NCBI GenBank assembly: GCA_900318975.1
Contig: ONMY01000091.1
Location: 1 to 17,560 of the forward strand
Source: an uncultured Bacillota bacterium
GTDB taxonomy: Bacteria; Bacillota_I; Bacilli_A; Izemoplasmatales; UBA1188
DNA: 17,560 nucleotides
Direction: 5' to 3'
Each line of letters starts with the position of its first letter. Within the stretch, counting starts at the first letter, position 1. The notes beneath the pieces are model-generated. The model did no database searches, was not told the DNA's origin, and was given only the letters and a program-made list of their open reading frames with translations. The position numbers and the translations under genes are program-made. This document shows, piece by piece, positions 6,833-14,894 of the stretch.

Positions 6833-7223
6833 GTACCGTCGTCCACATAGACTTTCTTATGAAGGTCATGCAAAAGGCGGAACTGAACTAGCATTCGGTG
6901 AATTCGGTCTAGTTGCTAAAGAAGGCGCATGGATTACTGCCCGTCAAATTGAAGCAGCCAGAGTTGCTATCACTAGATATTTAGATAGAACTGGTAAAGT
7001 TTGGATCAAAGTATTCCCACACTTAGCTAAAACTAAGAAACCTCTCGAAGTTCGTATGGGTTCTGGTAAAGGTGCTGTTGAAGGATACGTTGCAGTTGTT
7101 AAAGAAGGATTCATCTTATTCGAAGTAGCTGGCGTAAGCGAAGAAGCTGCTAAAGAAGCATTCCGTCTTGGCTCTGCTAAACTCCCAGTTTTAACAAAAA
7201 TGATTAAGAGGGAGGTTCAATAG
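6810..7223 (+). CDS. rplP: 50S ribosomal protein L16
   Basis: Protein of 137 residues. L16 organises the A-site region of the 50S subunit and helps place tRNA. The start [11 protein letters not shown] matches the family, with ATG 6810 preferred over ATG 6816 because SD GGGAGG (6795-6800) fits better. The core [23 protein letters not shown] and [16 protein letters not shown] is highly typical. The 23-base overlap with rpsC suggests coupled translation. Its 3' end contains the GAGGGAGG that serves rpmC. Confidence 0.98.
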   Translation: MLMPKRTKYRRPHRLSYEGHAKGGTELAFGEFGLVAKEGAWITARQIEAARVAITRYLDRTGKVWIKVFPHLAKTKKPLEVRMGSGKGAVEGYVAVVKEGFILFEVAGVSEEAAKEAFRLGSAKLPVLTKMIKREVQ

Positions 7224-7227
7224 TTTT

Positions 7228-7422
7228 ATGAGAATCGAAGAAATCAGAAAGCTTTCTAACGAAGAAATCAATAAAGAGATTCAAGATTTAAAGAAAAAAT
7301 TATTTGATCTCCGTTTCAAACAAGCTACAGGTCAAACACAAAATGTAGCTGACATTAAGAAAACAAGAAAAACAATCGCTCGTCTCTCAACAGTATTAAG
7401 CGAGAGAAGATTAGAGGCATAA
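7228..7422 (+). CDS. rpmC: 50S ribosomal protein L29
   Basis: Protein of 64 residues forming a two-helix coiled hairpin. L29 lies beside L23 at the tunnel exit. The sequence [36 protein letters not shown] followed by [15 protein letters not shown] fits the family, including the LFDLRFKQA signature. SD GAGGGAGG (7208-7214) is rather far from the ATG (13 bases). It stands in the usual rplP-rpmC-rpsQ order. Confidence 0.96.
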   Translation: MRIEEIRKLSNEEINKEIQDLKKKLFDLRFKQATGQTQNVADIKKTRKTIARLSTVLSERRLEA

Positions 7423-7432
7423 GGAGAACGAT

Positions 7433-7693
7433 ATGGAAAGAAATGTTCGTAAAACTTTCGTAGGCATCGTTGTATCTGATACAAATGATAAAACTATCAC
7501 TGTAAAAGTTGATACTTATAAAAAACATCCTCTCTATTCTAAAAGAGTGATGTCTTCTAAGAAATTTAGAGCTCATGATGAAGAAAACATCGCTCATGTA
7601 GGCGATAAAGTTGAAATCATGGAAACAAGACCTCTAAGCGCTACTAAACGTTATCGTTTAATTAGAGTTATAGAGAAACATATTGAAGTGTAG
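7433..7693 (+). CDS. rpsQ: 30S ribosomal protein S17
   Basis: Protein of 86 residues with an OB-fold. S17 binds helix 11 and helix 7 of 16S rRNA in the body and is a primary assembly protein. [34 protein letters not shown] is the recognisable core; [13 protein letters not shown] and [16 protein letters not shown] follow as expected. SD AAGGAG at 7421-7426. TAG stop is part of the next SD (TAGGAGG). Confidence 0.97.
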   Translation: MERNVRKTFVGIVVSDTNDKTITVKVDTYKKHPLYSKRVMSSKKFRAHDEENIAHVGDKVEIMETRPLSATKRYRLIRVIEKHIEV

Positions 7694-7705
7694 GAGGGTT
7701 CGGTA

Positions 7706-8074
7706 ATGATTCAAGCTTTTTCAAGATTAAGAGTTGCTGATAACTCAGGCGCTAAAACAATTATGTGCATTAAAGTATTAGGTGGTACTCATAGAAGATT
7801 TGCTCATATCGGTGATATCATCGTAGCATCTGTAAAGAGTGCATCATCTGACGGTAACGTTAAACAATCTGATATTGTTAAAGCAGTTATCGTAAGAACT
7901 AAAAGAAGTATCCAAAGACCTGATGGATCATCAATCAAATTCGATGATAACGCAGCAGTTATCGTTGACTCTGAAAAGAATCCAAAAGGAACACGTATCT
8001 TTGGTCCAGTAGCAAGAGAACTTCGTGATAAAGAATTCACAAAGATCGTATCTCTCGCTCCTGAGGTATTATAG
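7706..8074 (+). CDS. rplN: 50S ribosomal protein L14
   Basis: Protein of 122 residues, exactly the usual length. L14 lies at the subunit interface, next to L19, forms bridge B8, and is the docking site for the silencing factor RsfS. Family features are [27 protein letters not shown] at the start, [18 protein letters not shown] in the middle, and [26 protein letters not shown] at the end. SD AGGAGG at 7692-7697 begins within the rpsQ stop codon. Confidence 0.98.
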   Translation: MIQAFSRLRVADNSGAKTIMCIKVLGGTHRRFAHIGDIIVASVKSASSDGNVKQSDIVKAVIVRTKRSIQRPDGSSIKFDDNAAVIVDSEKNPKGTRIFGPVARELRDKEFTKIVSLAPEVL

Positions 8075-8084
8075 GAGGACAGCC

Positions 8085-8429
8085 ATGAATCTTAAGAAAG
8101 GTGACCAAGTTGTTATCATTAGTGGCCAAGATAAAGGCAAATACGCTAAGGTTATTGCTGTTCTAAAGAACAACAAAGTCGTTCTCGAAGGAGAAGGCTT
8201 AAAGCTTGCTAAACATCATGAAAAACCATCTAACTCAAATCCAGATGGCGGTATCGTTGATAAAGCTATTCCAATCGATGCATCAAACGTTATGCTAGTA
8301 GTTGGAAAAGACAAACAAAAAACAAGAGTTGGTTACAAGACAGTAACTAAACAATCTAAAAAGAAAAATAGTCCAGCTGTAACTATGAAAGTTAGATATG
8401 CAGTTAAGACTAAAGAAGAGTTGGATTAA
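8085..8429 (+). CDS. rplX: 50S ribosomal protein L24
   Basis: Protein of 114 residues, about 10 longer than in Bacillus subtilis because of a Lys-rich C-terminus. L24 starts 50S assembly and lies near the tunnel exit. It begins MNLKKGDQVVIISGQDKGK, a clear KOW domain (about residues 3-35), followed by the G-rich loop and conserved HHEKPSNSNPDGGIV. I chose ATG 8085 because SD AGGAGG at 8073-8078 stands eight bases or so before it; the frame also opens further upstream inside rplN, where no SD exists. Confidence 0.96.
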   Translation: MNLKKGDQVVIISGQDKGKYAKVIAVLKNNKVVLEGEGLKLAKHHEKPSNSNPDGGIVDKAIPIDASNVMLVVGKDKQKTRVGYKTVTKQSKKKNSPAVTMKVRYAVKTKEELD

Positions 8430-8441
8430 TAGGAGAATATT

Positions 8442-8990
8442 ATGAATAGACTACAAGAAAGATATTTAAATGAAATCCAACCAGCTTTAATGAAGAAATT
8501 CAACTATTCAACTGTTATGGAATGCCCTAAAGTTGTTAAGATCGTTGTTAATATGGGTGTTGGTGATTCAATTCAAAACTCTAAATTATTAGACGATGCA
8601 GTAGCTGACTTAACACAAATCACAGGACAAAAACCAGTTATCACAGTAGCTAAGAAATCTATCGCTAACTTCAAACTCCGTGAAGGAATGAAGATTGGTA
8701 CTAAGGTTACTCTTCGCGGTCAAAGAATGTATGAATTCTTAGATAAGCTCGTTTCAATTACTCTTCCTCGTGTTAGAGACTTTAGAGGCGTAAGCGCTAA
8801 AGCTTTCGACGGTAGAGGAAACTACACATTAGGTGTTAAAGAACAAATTATCTTCCCAGAAATCAATCTAGATAAGGTAAGTAAAGTTCGTGGTATGGAT
8901 ATTGTAATCGTTACAACAGCCAAGACTGATGAGGAAGCCTTCGAATTATTAAAACTCGTAGGTGTTCCATTCCAACGTAAAGGTGAATAA
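8442..8990 (+). CDS. rplE: 50S ribosomal protein L5
   Basis: Protein of 182 residues. L5 binds 5S rRNA and forms the central protuberance, with the B1b bridge to S13 in the small subunit. Family parts are [60 protein letters not shown], and [41 protein letters not shown] at 8431-8436. Its end (AAAGGTGAATAA) carries the SD for rpsZ, two bases away. Confidence 0.98.
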   Translation: MNRLQERYLNEIQPALMKKFNYSTVMECPKVVKIVVNMGVGDSIQNSKLLDDAVADLTQITGQKPVITVAKKSIANFKLREGMKIGTKVTLRGQRMYEFLDKLVSITLPRVRDFRGVSAKAFDGRGNYTLGVKEQIIFPEINLDKVSKVRGMDIVIVTTAKTDEEAFELLKLVGVPFQRKGE

Positions 8991-8992
8991 TT

Positions 8993-9178
8993 ATGGCAAA
9001 GACATCAAAAATCGTTAGTTCAAAAAGACCACAAAAGTTCTCAACTCGTGTTTACACAAGATGTGAAAGATGTGGACGTCCTCATGCAGTATACCGCAAA
9101 TTCCATTTATGCCGTATCTGTTTCAGGGAATTAGCTTCAGAGGGAAAGATCCCTGGAGTAAGAAAATCAAGTTGGTAG
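8993..9178 (+). CDS. rpsZ: 30S ribosomal protein S14, zinc-binding type
   Basis: Protein of 61 residues, the short zinc-ribbon (C+) type of S14 also called rpsN1. Four cysteines C24, C27, C40 and C43 (CERCGRP ... CRICFREL) should bind one zinc ion, so this version is the zinc-sufficient paralogue. S14 is in the head of the 30S subunit, near S3 and S10. SD AAAGGTGA at 8979-8986 lies inside rplE and the start follows its TAA after two bases. The Arg in CFREL is written AGG, showing that AGG is read as Arg here. Confidence 0.98.
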   Translation: MAKTSKIVSSKRPQKFSTRVYTRCERCGRPHAVYRKFHLCRICFRELASEGKIPGVRKSSW

Positions 9179-9193
9179 GAGGAAAATAAAAAT

Positions 9194-9595
9194 ATGATGA
9201 CAGATCCAATTGCTGATATGCTCACTCGTATCAGAAACGCAAATGCGATGAAGATGAAAACTGTTAATATTCCTCTATCACGCACTAAAACAGAAATCCT
9301 TGAAGTATTAAGAGTAGAAGGATACATCATGGGTTATGAAGTTAAAAGAGATGAAGTTTCACATAGAAACGTTATCGAAGTAACTTTAAAGTATTTATCT
9401 AATAATGAAAGAGTTATCCAAGGACTCAAAAGAATCTCTAAGCCAGGCTTAAGAGTTTATGCAGCAGCTGAAAAACTCCCTAAGGTACTTAATGGGCTCG
9501 GTGTTGCAATCATCTCTACATCTAAAGGTATTATGACTGATAAAGATGCAAGAAGACAAAATATCGGCGGTGAAGTAATCGCTTATATCTGGTAA
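9194..9595 (+). CDS. rpsH: 30S ribosomal protein S8
   Basis: Protein of 133 residues. S8 binds the central domain of 16S rRNA (helix 21) and in E. coli represses the spc operon. Start [20 protein letters not shown] 9194 is chosen over 9197 because SD AGGAGG (9177-9182) is nearer. Conserved core [12 protein letters not shown], and C-terminal [26 protein letters not shown]. It ends with tandem TAATAA stops, one of the few cases here, five bases before rplF. Confidence 0.98.
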   Translation: MMTDPIADMLTRIRNANAMKMKTVNIPLSRTKTEILEVLRVEGYIMGYEVKRDEVSHRNVIEVTLKYLSNNERVIQGLKRISKPGLRVYAAAEKLPKVLNGLGVAIISTSKGIMTDKDARRQNIGGEVIAYIW

Positions 9596-9600
9596 TAATT

Positions 9601-10143
9601 ATGAGTCGTATTGGTAAAAAACCTATAGCTATCCCAGACGGCACTAAAGTAACAGTTGAAAACAACGTAGTTACTGTAGAAGGCAAACTCGGAAAGCTCA
9701 CACAAAAATTTAGAAACGATGTAGTAATCGAAGTAAAGGATAACGAAGTACACGTTACTCTTCCAGAAAACCCTACATCATTCTCAGAAGTTTATCATGG
9801 AACTGCAAGAGCATTAGTACACAATATGGTTGTTGGATGCAGCGAAGGATTCAAAGTTGCACTCGAAATCAAGGGTACAGGTTACAGATTTGTAAATAGT
9901 AACCCAGGCGTTCTTACAGTAGTTGCTGGTTATTCAAATCCAGTAGAGTCTAAGATTCCAGAAGGAATCACAATTGAGCTCCCAACTCAAACTGACTGCG
10001 TAATTAAAGGCGCAAACAAGGAACAAGTTGGAGAATATGCAGCTAACATTAGGGGAATTAGACCTCCTGAGCCATACCATGGAAAAGGTATAAGATATAA
10101 AGGCGAAAAAGTTAGACATAAAGAAGGAAAGACAGCGAAGTAA
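9601..10143 (+). CDS. rplF: 50S ribosomal protein L6
   Basis: Protein of 180 residues made of two duplicated L6 folds (about 1-80 and 82-180). It lies near the sarcin-ricin loop and the L7/L12 base. Signature [17 protein letters not shown] at the start and the C-terminal domain [30 protein letters not shown] near the end. No Shine-Dalgarno is visible; the start follows the rpsH stop at TAATAATTATG, so initiation is probably by termination-reinitiation. Confidence 0.97.
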   Translation: MSRIGKKPIAIPDGTKVTVENNVVTVEGKLGKLTQKFRNDVVIEVKDNEVHVTLPENPTSFSEVYHGTARALVHNMVVGCSEGFKVALEIKGTGYRFVNSNPGVLTVVAGYSNPVESKIPEGITIELPTQTDCVIKGANKEQVGEYAANIRGIRPPEPYHGKGIRYKGEKVRHKEGKTAK

Positions 10144-10145
10144 TT

Positions 10146-10496
10146 ATGATTAAGATTTATGATTCAAACGCTCAAAGACTAAAACGTCACGCGCGTGTTA
10201 GAAAAACTGTAAGCGGAACAGCTGAACGTCCAAGATTAGATGTTTTCCGTTCAAATATGCATATCTATGCTCAAGTTATCGATGATACTAAGGGTGTTAC
10301 ACTCGCTAGTGCATCAAGTTTAAAACTCGCTCATGGTTCAAACTGTGAAGCAGCTAAAGAAGTAGGCAAGATGGTTGCTGAAGCTGCACTCAAAGTTGGA
10401 ATCACTGAAGTAGTATTCGACCGTGGTGGTTATATCTATCATGGAAGAGTTAAAGCATTAGCTGACGGCGCAAGAGAAGCCGGACTCAAATTCTAG
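10146..10496 (+). CDS. rplR: 50S ribosomal protein L18
   Basis: Protein of 116 residues. L18 binds 5S rRNA with L5 in the central protuberance. The N-terminus is basic ([35 protein letters not shown]), followed by a Rossmann-like core and the C-terminal [22 protein letters not shown], all conserved. It follows rplF at TAATTATG with two bases between stop and start and lacks a clear SD, so it is likely coupled to rplF. Its TAG stop joins the SD of rpsE. Confidence 0.97.
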   Translation: MIKIYDSNAQRLKRHARVRKTVSGTAERPRLDVFRSNMHIYAQVIDDTKGVTLASASSLKLAHGSNCEAAKEVGKMVAEAALKVGITEVVFDRGGYIYHGRVKALADGAREAGLKF

Positions 10497-10508
10497 GAGG
10501 ATTATTAA

Positions 10509-11132
10509 ATGGAAGAAAAAGAATTAGAAGTTTTAGAAACTCCAGAAGTTGAAGCCGCTCCTCAAGCAAGCGAAGCTACTCAAGAAGAAAGACCTAGAAG
10601 AGATCGTAGAAACTCTGAAAGACGTCCAAGAAGAGAAAAAGCGGTAGAAGAAGAATCTCCATACCAAGAAAAATTAATCTCTGTTGGAAGAATCACTAAA
10701 GTAGTTAAGGGTGGTAGAAGAATGCGTTTCAATGCCCTCGTAGTTATCGGTGATGGTAAGGGTCTCGTTGGATTTGGTACTGGTAAAGCTCATGAAGTAC
10801 CAGATGCAATCAAGAAAGCTGCAAAAGATGCAGAAAAGAATCTCGTTAAAGTTCCACTATATGGCACTACAATTCCTCATCAAATCGTAGGTCACTATGG
10901 AGCTGGTTCAGTTCTATTAAAACCAGCAGTTCCTGGTACTGGTGTATCAGCTGGTGGTGCTGTTCGTTCTATTATGGAACTTGCAGGAATTGAAGACGTA
11001 TTATCAAAATCTCTCGGTTCTCATACTCCAATCAACGTAGTTAGAGCTACATTCGATGCACTAACTCACTTACGTTCAGTAGATCAAGTTGCTGAAGTTA
11101 GAGGAATCGAGGCAAGGAAGGTGCTTAAATAA
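10509..11132 (+). CDS. rpsE: 30S ribosomal protein S5 with N-terminal extension
   Basis: Protein of 207 residues, about 40 longer than the 166 of B. subtilis. The core starts near residue 52 ([23 protein letters not shown]) and includes the dsRBD-like domain and the C-terminal S5 domain with [20 protein letters not shown]. The extension (residues 1-46) is first acidic (Glu/Ala/Pro), then Arg-rich ([13 protein letters not shown]), probably disordered. The start is real: AGGAGG at 10495-10500 is ideally spaced before ATG 10509. S5 takes part in mRNA unwinding and decoding accuracy. Overlaps rpmD by one base (TAATG). Confidence 0.97.
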   Translation: MEEKELEVLETPEVEAAPQASEATQEERPRRDRRNSERRPRREKAVEEESPYQEKLISVGRITKVVKGGRRMRFNALVVIGDGKGLVGFGTGKAHEVPDAIKKAAKDAEKNLVKVPLYGTTIPHQIVGHYGAGSVLLKPAVPGTGVSAGGAVRSIMELAGIEDVLSKSLGSHTPINVVRATFDALTHLRSVDQVAEVRGIEARKVLK

Positions 11133-11311
11133 TGTTAAAAATCACTTTAGTTAAGAGCCCTCTTACAAGAAAACAAAATCAAATCGCTACTGTTAAAGCT
11201 TTAGGTTTACATAAGCTCCATAGCACAGTAGTAAAAAATGACAATCCTCAGATCAGAGGTATGATAAACACTATCAAACACCTCGTTAAGGTCGAAGAAG
11301 TGGAGGCATAA
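11132..11311 (+). CDS. rpmD: 50S ribosomal protein L30
   Basis: Short gene of 59 residues that automated tools can miss. Translation begins [11 protein letters not shown] and contains the family pattern [20 protein letters not shown], then [20 protein letters not shown]30 binds 5S and 23S rRNA. Its ATG overlaps the TAA of rpsE by one base, and AAGGAAGGTG in the end of rpsE (about 11115-11124) can serve as SD. It stands between rpsE and rplO, the standard position. Confidence 0.97.
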   Translation: MLKITLVKSPLTRKQNQIATVKALGLHKLHSTVVKNDNPQIRGMINTIKHLVKVEEVEA

Positions 11312-11312
11312 T

Positions 11313-11747
11313 ATGGCACTTGAAAACTTAAAACCAACTCCTGGTTCAACTCATTCAAAGAAAGTTCTAGGCCGTGGTTACGGTGCTCATGGTAAAACTT
11401 CAGCTAGAGGTCAAAAAGGTCAAGGATCTCGTGCTGGTGGTGGACCTCGTCTAGGATTTACTGGTGGTGAAACTCCTCTCTACAAGAGACTTGCTAAAAG
11501 AGGTTTCACACATGTATTCAAGAAAGAATACGCAATCGTTAATGTATCAATGTTAAACGTTTTCGAAGCTAACTCAACTGTTGATAAAGAAGCACTCGTA
11601 AATGCTAATATGGTTGATAAAGATGCTAAACTCGTTAAAGTTTTAGGTAATGGTGAATTAAATGTTGCTCTTACTGTAAAAGTATCTAAAGTTTCTGAAA
11701 ATGCAAAGGCTAAAATTGAAGCCGCTGGTGGAAAAGTAGAGGAATAG
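11313..11747 (+). CDS. rplO: 50S ribosomal protein L15
   Basis: Protein of 144 residues. L15 is an assembly protein of the 50S subunit. The N-terminal half is an extended, Gly- and Arg-rich tail typical of the family (LGRGYGAHGKTSARGQKGQGSRAGGGPRLGFTGGETPLYKRLAKRGF), the rest a globular domain with the NVSMLNVFEANSTV strand. SD GGAGG at 11302-11306 lies within rpmD. It has the usual place before secY. Confidence 0.97.
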   Translation: MALENLKPTPGSTHSKKVLGRGYGAHGKTSARGQKGQGSRAGGGPRLGFTGGETPLYKRLAKRGFTHVFKKEYAIVNVSMLNVFEANSTVDKEALVNANMVDKDAKLVKVLGNGELNVALTVKVSKVSENAKAKIEAAGGKVEE

Positions 11748-11751
11748 TCTA

Positions 11752-13029
11752 ATGGATACTATCAAGAAGGTCTTCAAAAATAAAGAAGAGATGCTAAAAA
11801 TCTTATTTACTCTCGGAATATTCTTAGTATTCAAAATCTGTACTATGATCCCTGCAGTAAATAATGTCCAATTATTCAAGGCTGAAGATTCAGCAGGATT
11901 TATAGGTATTATCAACTCCTTCTCAGGAGACGCTCTTAGAAATTATTCAATAGTAGCATTAGGAATTGGTCCTTACATCACCGCTTCAATCATCATTGAA
12001 CTATTAGAAATGGACATCATTCCAATCTTAAAAGAATGGAAAGATGAAGGTGAAGAAGGACGTAAAAAATTAGGTCAATTAACAAGATATGCTGGTATCG
12101 TTGTAGCATTCATTCAAGCAGTAGCCACAACATTCGGTATGCAAGCGCAAATCTTCCAAGGCGGAAGAACTTCATTCCTTGGCCTAATGGCTGTTTCAAT
12201 CACTCTTACTGCTGGCGCAGCTCTTTGTATCTGGCTAGCAGACTTAATCACAACTTATGGTGTTGGTAATGGCACATCATTACTCATCACTATGGGTATC
12301 ATCATTTCTTTCCCAAGTTCTATAAGTACTCTAGTAGGAGAAATTTCAGGTCAAGATGTTGCCTTCTCTAAATATTTAATGGCATTCTTCTCACTCTTAT
12401 TATTCTTCGTTATCCTAATTGGAATCGTATTTATGGAATCTTCACAAAGAAAGATACAGATTCAATATGCAAACAGACCTAGTGCTTATAAGTTCCAAGG
12501 TGCAAGCGAATCTACATTCCCAATCAAAATCAATTCAGCTTCAGTTATCCCAGTAATCTTCGCTGCAACATTACTAGGTATACCTCAAACAATCTTCTCA
12601 TTCGCAATTGATCAATCGACTCCTGCAGCCGCTTGGTTAAATGAGATCTTCTCATCACATGCAATCATTGGTTATGTAATCTATGTATTATTAATATTCT
12701 TCTTTACAATATTCTATACATTCTTACAAATCAATCCTCAAAAGACTGCAGAAGATTTACAAAAAAGAGGTGCTTATATCCCAGGTTATCGTCCAGGATA
12801 TGAGACTGAACAATATCTATCAAAAGTATTATTCAACGTAACATTATTTGGCGCACTCTATCTAGTTGTTGTTGCATCACTACCAACTCTATCAACAATG
12901 CTTGGTGCATCTACTGCAATCGAAATTGGTGGTACATCACTCATGATCGTTGTTGGTGTTGCTATCGAAACAGTACGTCAAATTAAGACTGATGTTCAAG
13001 ATCAAAAATACGAGGGATTCCTCGCTTAG
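11752..13029 (+). CDS. secY: Sec translocase channel subunit SecY
   Basis: Protein of 425 residues with about ten hydrophobic segments, consistent with the SecY/Sec61-alpha fold, which forms the membrane pore for protein export with SecE, SecG and SecA. Family parts are LGIGPYITASIIIELLEM (second transmembrane segment), TTYGVGNGTSLLITMGII, IQIQYANR, and the cytoplasmic C-terminal loop IPGYRPGYETEQYL, where RPG is the conserved Arg-containing motif. SD AGAGGA at 11738-11743. Between ribosomal genes as in other bacteria, followed by adk. Confidence 0.97.
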   Translation: MDTIKKVFKNKEEMLKILFTLGIFLVFKICTMIPAVNNVQLFKAEDSAGFIGIINSFSGDALRNYSIVALGIGPYITASIIIELLEMDIIPILKEWKDEGEEGRKKLGQLTRYAGIVVAFIQAVATTFGMQAQIFQGGRTSFLGLMAVSITLTAGAALCIWLADLITTYGVGNGTSLLITMGIIISFPSSISTLVGEISGQDVAFSKYLMAFFSLLLFFVILIGIVFMESSQRKIQIQYANRPSAYKFQGASESTFPIKINSASVIPVIFAATLLGIPQTIFSFAIDQSTPAAAWLNEIFSSHAIIGYVIYVLLIFFFTIFYTFLQINPQKTAEDLQKRGAYIPGYRPGYETEQYLSKVLFNVTLFGALYLVVVASLPTLSTMLGASTAIEIGGTSLMIVVGVAIETVRQIKTDVQDQKYEGFLA

Positions 13030-13036
13030 GTGAGAC

Positions 13037-13687
13037 ATGAATTTAGTAATTCTTGGAAAACCTGGTGCAGGAAAAGGGACACTCTGTGCATACTGCGTAG
13101 AGAAAGCTAGTCTCACTCACATTTCAACTGGAGATATCTTCCGCGAAGAAATTAAAGCGAAGACTCCACTTGGAATACTCGCTGATTCATACATCAGTAA
13201 AGGTAATCTATGTCCTGATAGTGTTACCAACGAAATTATCAAGAATGTACTATTAAAGAATCCAAATAAGAGTTATCTCTTTGATGGATATCCAAGAACT
13301 GTTAATCAAGCTGATGCTCTAGCAGAAATGATGAAAGAGCTAGGCATCAAGCTTGATGCAGTAATTGATATGAACGTTAATGATGATCTCGTTATTGAAA
13401 GACTATCAACAAGAAGACTTTGCAGAAACTGTGGTACCATCTATAACACAAGAAATCATATGCCAAAGGTTGAAGGCAAGTGTGACATTTGTGGTGGTGA
13501 AATCTACACAAGAGATGATGACCAAGTTGATGCAATTAAAGAACGTTTAAAAGTGTATAAAACAAAAACTCAACCATTAATTGATTATTACACTAATAAC
13601 GGTTTACTCATGGTAGTAGATGGTTCTCTACCACCAGAAGAGCTTTATCAAGTAATCAAGACTAATCTTGATGAACGTAAGTTTTAA
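13037..13687 (+). CDS. adk: Adenylate kinase, zinc-LID type
   Basis: Protein of 216 residues. Catalyses ATP + AMP = 2 ADP. P-loop GKPGAGKGT at residues 7-15 (usually GLPGAGKGTQ; here K8 and L16 differ), AMP-binding STGDIFR (30-36), FDGYPRT (82-88). The LID domain has C129, C132, C149 and C152, a four-Cys zinc site common in Gram-positive bacteria. SD AGGTGAG at 13028-13034 is fused with the secY TAG. The map gene that normally follows adk is missing. Confidence 0.98.
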   Translation: MNLVILGKPGAGKGTLCAYCVEKASLTHISTGDIFREEIKAKTPLGILADSYISKGNLCPDSVTNEIIKNVLLKNPNKSYLFDGYPRTVNQADALAEMMKELGIKLDAVIDMNVNDDLVIERLSTRRLCRNCGTIYNTRNHMPKVEGKCDICGGEIYTRDDDQVDAIKERLKVYKTKTQPLIDYYTNNGLLMVVDGSLPPEELYQVIKTNLDERKF

Positions 13688-13743
13688 TTCTTAATTATCT
13701 CTAAAGAAGTAAAACAATTAAGCAAAACTAAGGAGAATAATGA

Positions 13744-13977
13744 ATGGCAAAAGATGATGTAATCGAGTTTGATGGCACCGTAGTAGAAGTGCTTCCAAAC
13801 ACAGAATTCATTGTAGAACTTAAGAATGGACATCGTATCCATGCGCACGTTTCTGGCAAAATCCGCATAAACAACATACGCATTTTGCAAGGTCAAGAGG
13901 TCAGAGTTGAATTATCAGCATATGACTTAACACGTGGTAGAATTACGAGGAGATACAATACAAAAAAAGGAGAATAA
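13744..13977 (+). CDS. infA: Translation initiation factor IF-1
   Basis: Protein of 77 residues, slightly longer than the usual 72. IF-1 binds the A site of the 30S subunit with IF-2 and IF-3. It is a single OB-fold: [43 protein letters not shown] matches the family. The start has SD AAGGAG (13730-13735); an out-of-frame ATG lies at 13740 and encodes only five residues. The 56-base gap before it is the longest between genes within the operon. Confidence 0.96.
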   Translation: MAKDDVIEFDGTVVEVLPNTEFIVELKNGHRIHAHVSGKIRINNIRILQGQEVRVELSAYDLTRGRITRRYNTKKGE

Positions 13978-13986
13978 ACCAAATTC

Positions 13987-14103
13987 ATGAAAACTAGACC
14001 TTCAGTAAAAAAGATTTGTGATAAGTGCAAAGTTATTAGAAGACATGGCGTAGTTATGGTAATTTGTGAAAATCCTAAACATAAACAAAGACAAGGTAAA
14101 TAA
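13987..14103 (+). CDS. rpmJ: 50S ribosomal protein L36, zinc-binding type
   Basis: Tiny gene of 38 residues. Sequence [21 protein letters not shown] continues to [14 protein letters not shown], the classic L36. C11, C14, C27 and H32 are the zinc ligands, so this is the C+ type. L36 binds 23S rRNA in the 50S subunit. Its SD (GGAG near 13969) is rather far upstream (about 13 bases), so translation may be partly coupled to infA, ten bases away. The infA-rpmJ-rpsM order is standard in Bacilli. Confidence 0.98.
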   Translation: MKTRPSVKKICDKCKVIRRHGVVMVICENPKHKQRQGK

Positions 14104-14117
14104 GGAGAAAAAAGAGT

Positions 14118-14483
14118 ATGGCACGTATAGTTGGTGTAGATATTCCGAATGATAAGAGAGTCGTTATTTCCCTTACTTATATTTATGGTATCGGATTAAG
14201 CACTTCAAAAAAGATCTTAAAAGAAGTAGGAGTATCAGAAGATACAAGAGTTAAAAATTTAACTGACGAAGAATTAACTAAAATCAGAAACGAAGTTTCT
14301 AAATACAAAATTGAAGGTGATCTTAGAAGAGACACCACTAATGATATCAAACGTTTAATGGATATCGGCTGTTATAGAGGTATAAGACATAGAAAAGGTT
14401 TACCAGTTAATGGCCAAAACACAAGAAATAACGCAAGAACACGTAAGGGTCCAAAGAAGACCGTTACTAATAAGAAGAAATAG
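14118..14483 (+). CDS. rpsM: 30S ribosomal protein S13
   Basis: Protein of 121 residues. S13 lies at the top of the 30S head and makes intersubunit bridges and P-site tRNA contacts. It starts [34 protein letters not shown], contains the H2TH-like region, and ends with the basic tail [26 protein letters not shown] at 14102-14107. It opens the alpha-operon genes rpsM-rpsK-rpoA-rplQ; rpsD, which lies inside the E. coli operon, is absent here as in Bacillus. Confidence 0.98.
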   Translation: MARIVGVDIPNDKRVVISLTYIYGIGLSTSKKILKEVGVSEDTRVKNLTDEELTKIRNEVSKYKIEGDLRRDTTNDIKRLMDIGCYRGIRHRKGLPVNGQNTRNNARTRKGPKKTVTNKKK

Positions 14484-14497
14484 GGGAGGATTCTAAA

Positions 14498-14881
14498 ATG
14501 GCTACAACATCAAGAAAACGTCGTGTTAAGAAAAATATCCCTAATGGTATTGCACATATCCATTCAACATTCAACAATACTATCGTATCTATTACAGACA
14601 CACAAGGAAATTTAGTTTCTTGGAGTTCTGCAGGTGCAGTAGGTTATAAAGGTTCTAAAAAATCAACTCCATTCGCAGCTGGTCTTGCATCAGAAGCTGC
14701 AGCTAAAGCCGCAATGGATTGTGGAATGAAAAAGGTAGAAGTAGATGTTAAAGGACCAGGACCAGGAAGAGACACTGCAGTTCGTTCATTAGCAGTCGCA
14801 GGTTTAGAAATCACTGCTATTTACGATACTACACCAATTCCACACAATGGTTGTCGTCCACCAAAGAGACCACGTGGCTAG
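14498..14881 (+). CDS. rpsK: 30S ribosomal protein S11
   Basis: Protein of 127 residues. S11 is on the platform of the 30S subunit and contacts mRNA near the Shine-Dalgarno helix. Typical sequence: [24 protein letters not shown], then [20 protein letters not shown] and the C-terminal [25 protein letters not shown] at 14482-14489 uses the rpsM stop. Its TAG fuses with AGGAGG of rpoA. Confidence 0.98.
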   Translation: MATTSRKRRVKKNIPNGIAHIHSTFNNTIVSITDTQGNLVSWSSAGAVGYKGSKKSTPFAAGLASEAAAKAAMDCGMKKVEVDVKGPGPGRDTAVRSLAVAGLEITAIYDTTPIPHNGCRPPKRPRG

Positions 14882-14894
14882 GAGGTTTTGATAT

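Noticed and set aside
8025..8084. Longer L24 starting inside rplN
   Set aside because: No SD for it; AGGAGG at 8073-8078 serves ATG 8085 and the family starts there.
2967..9128. AGG recoded to Met, a reassignment I recall from some uncultured Bacilli
   Set aside because: AGG occurs at conserved Arg positions in S10 (KDSREQFE) and in S14 (CFREL), so AGG is Arg here.
13740..13742. ATG at 13740 close to the infA SD
   Set aside because: Out of frame, encodes only five residues; ATG 13744 has the better spacing and the family start.
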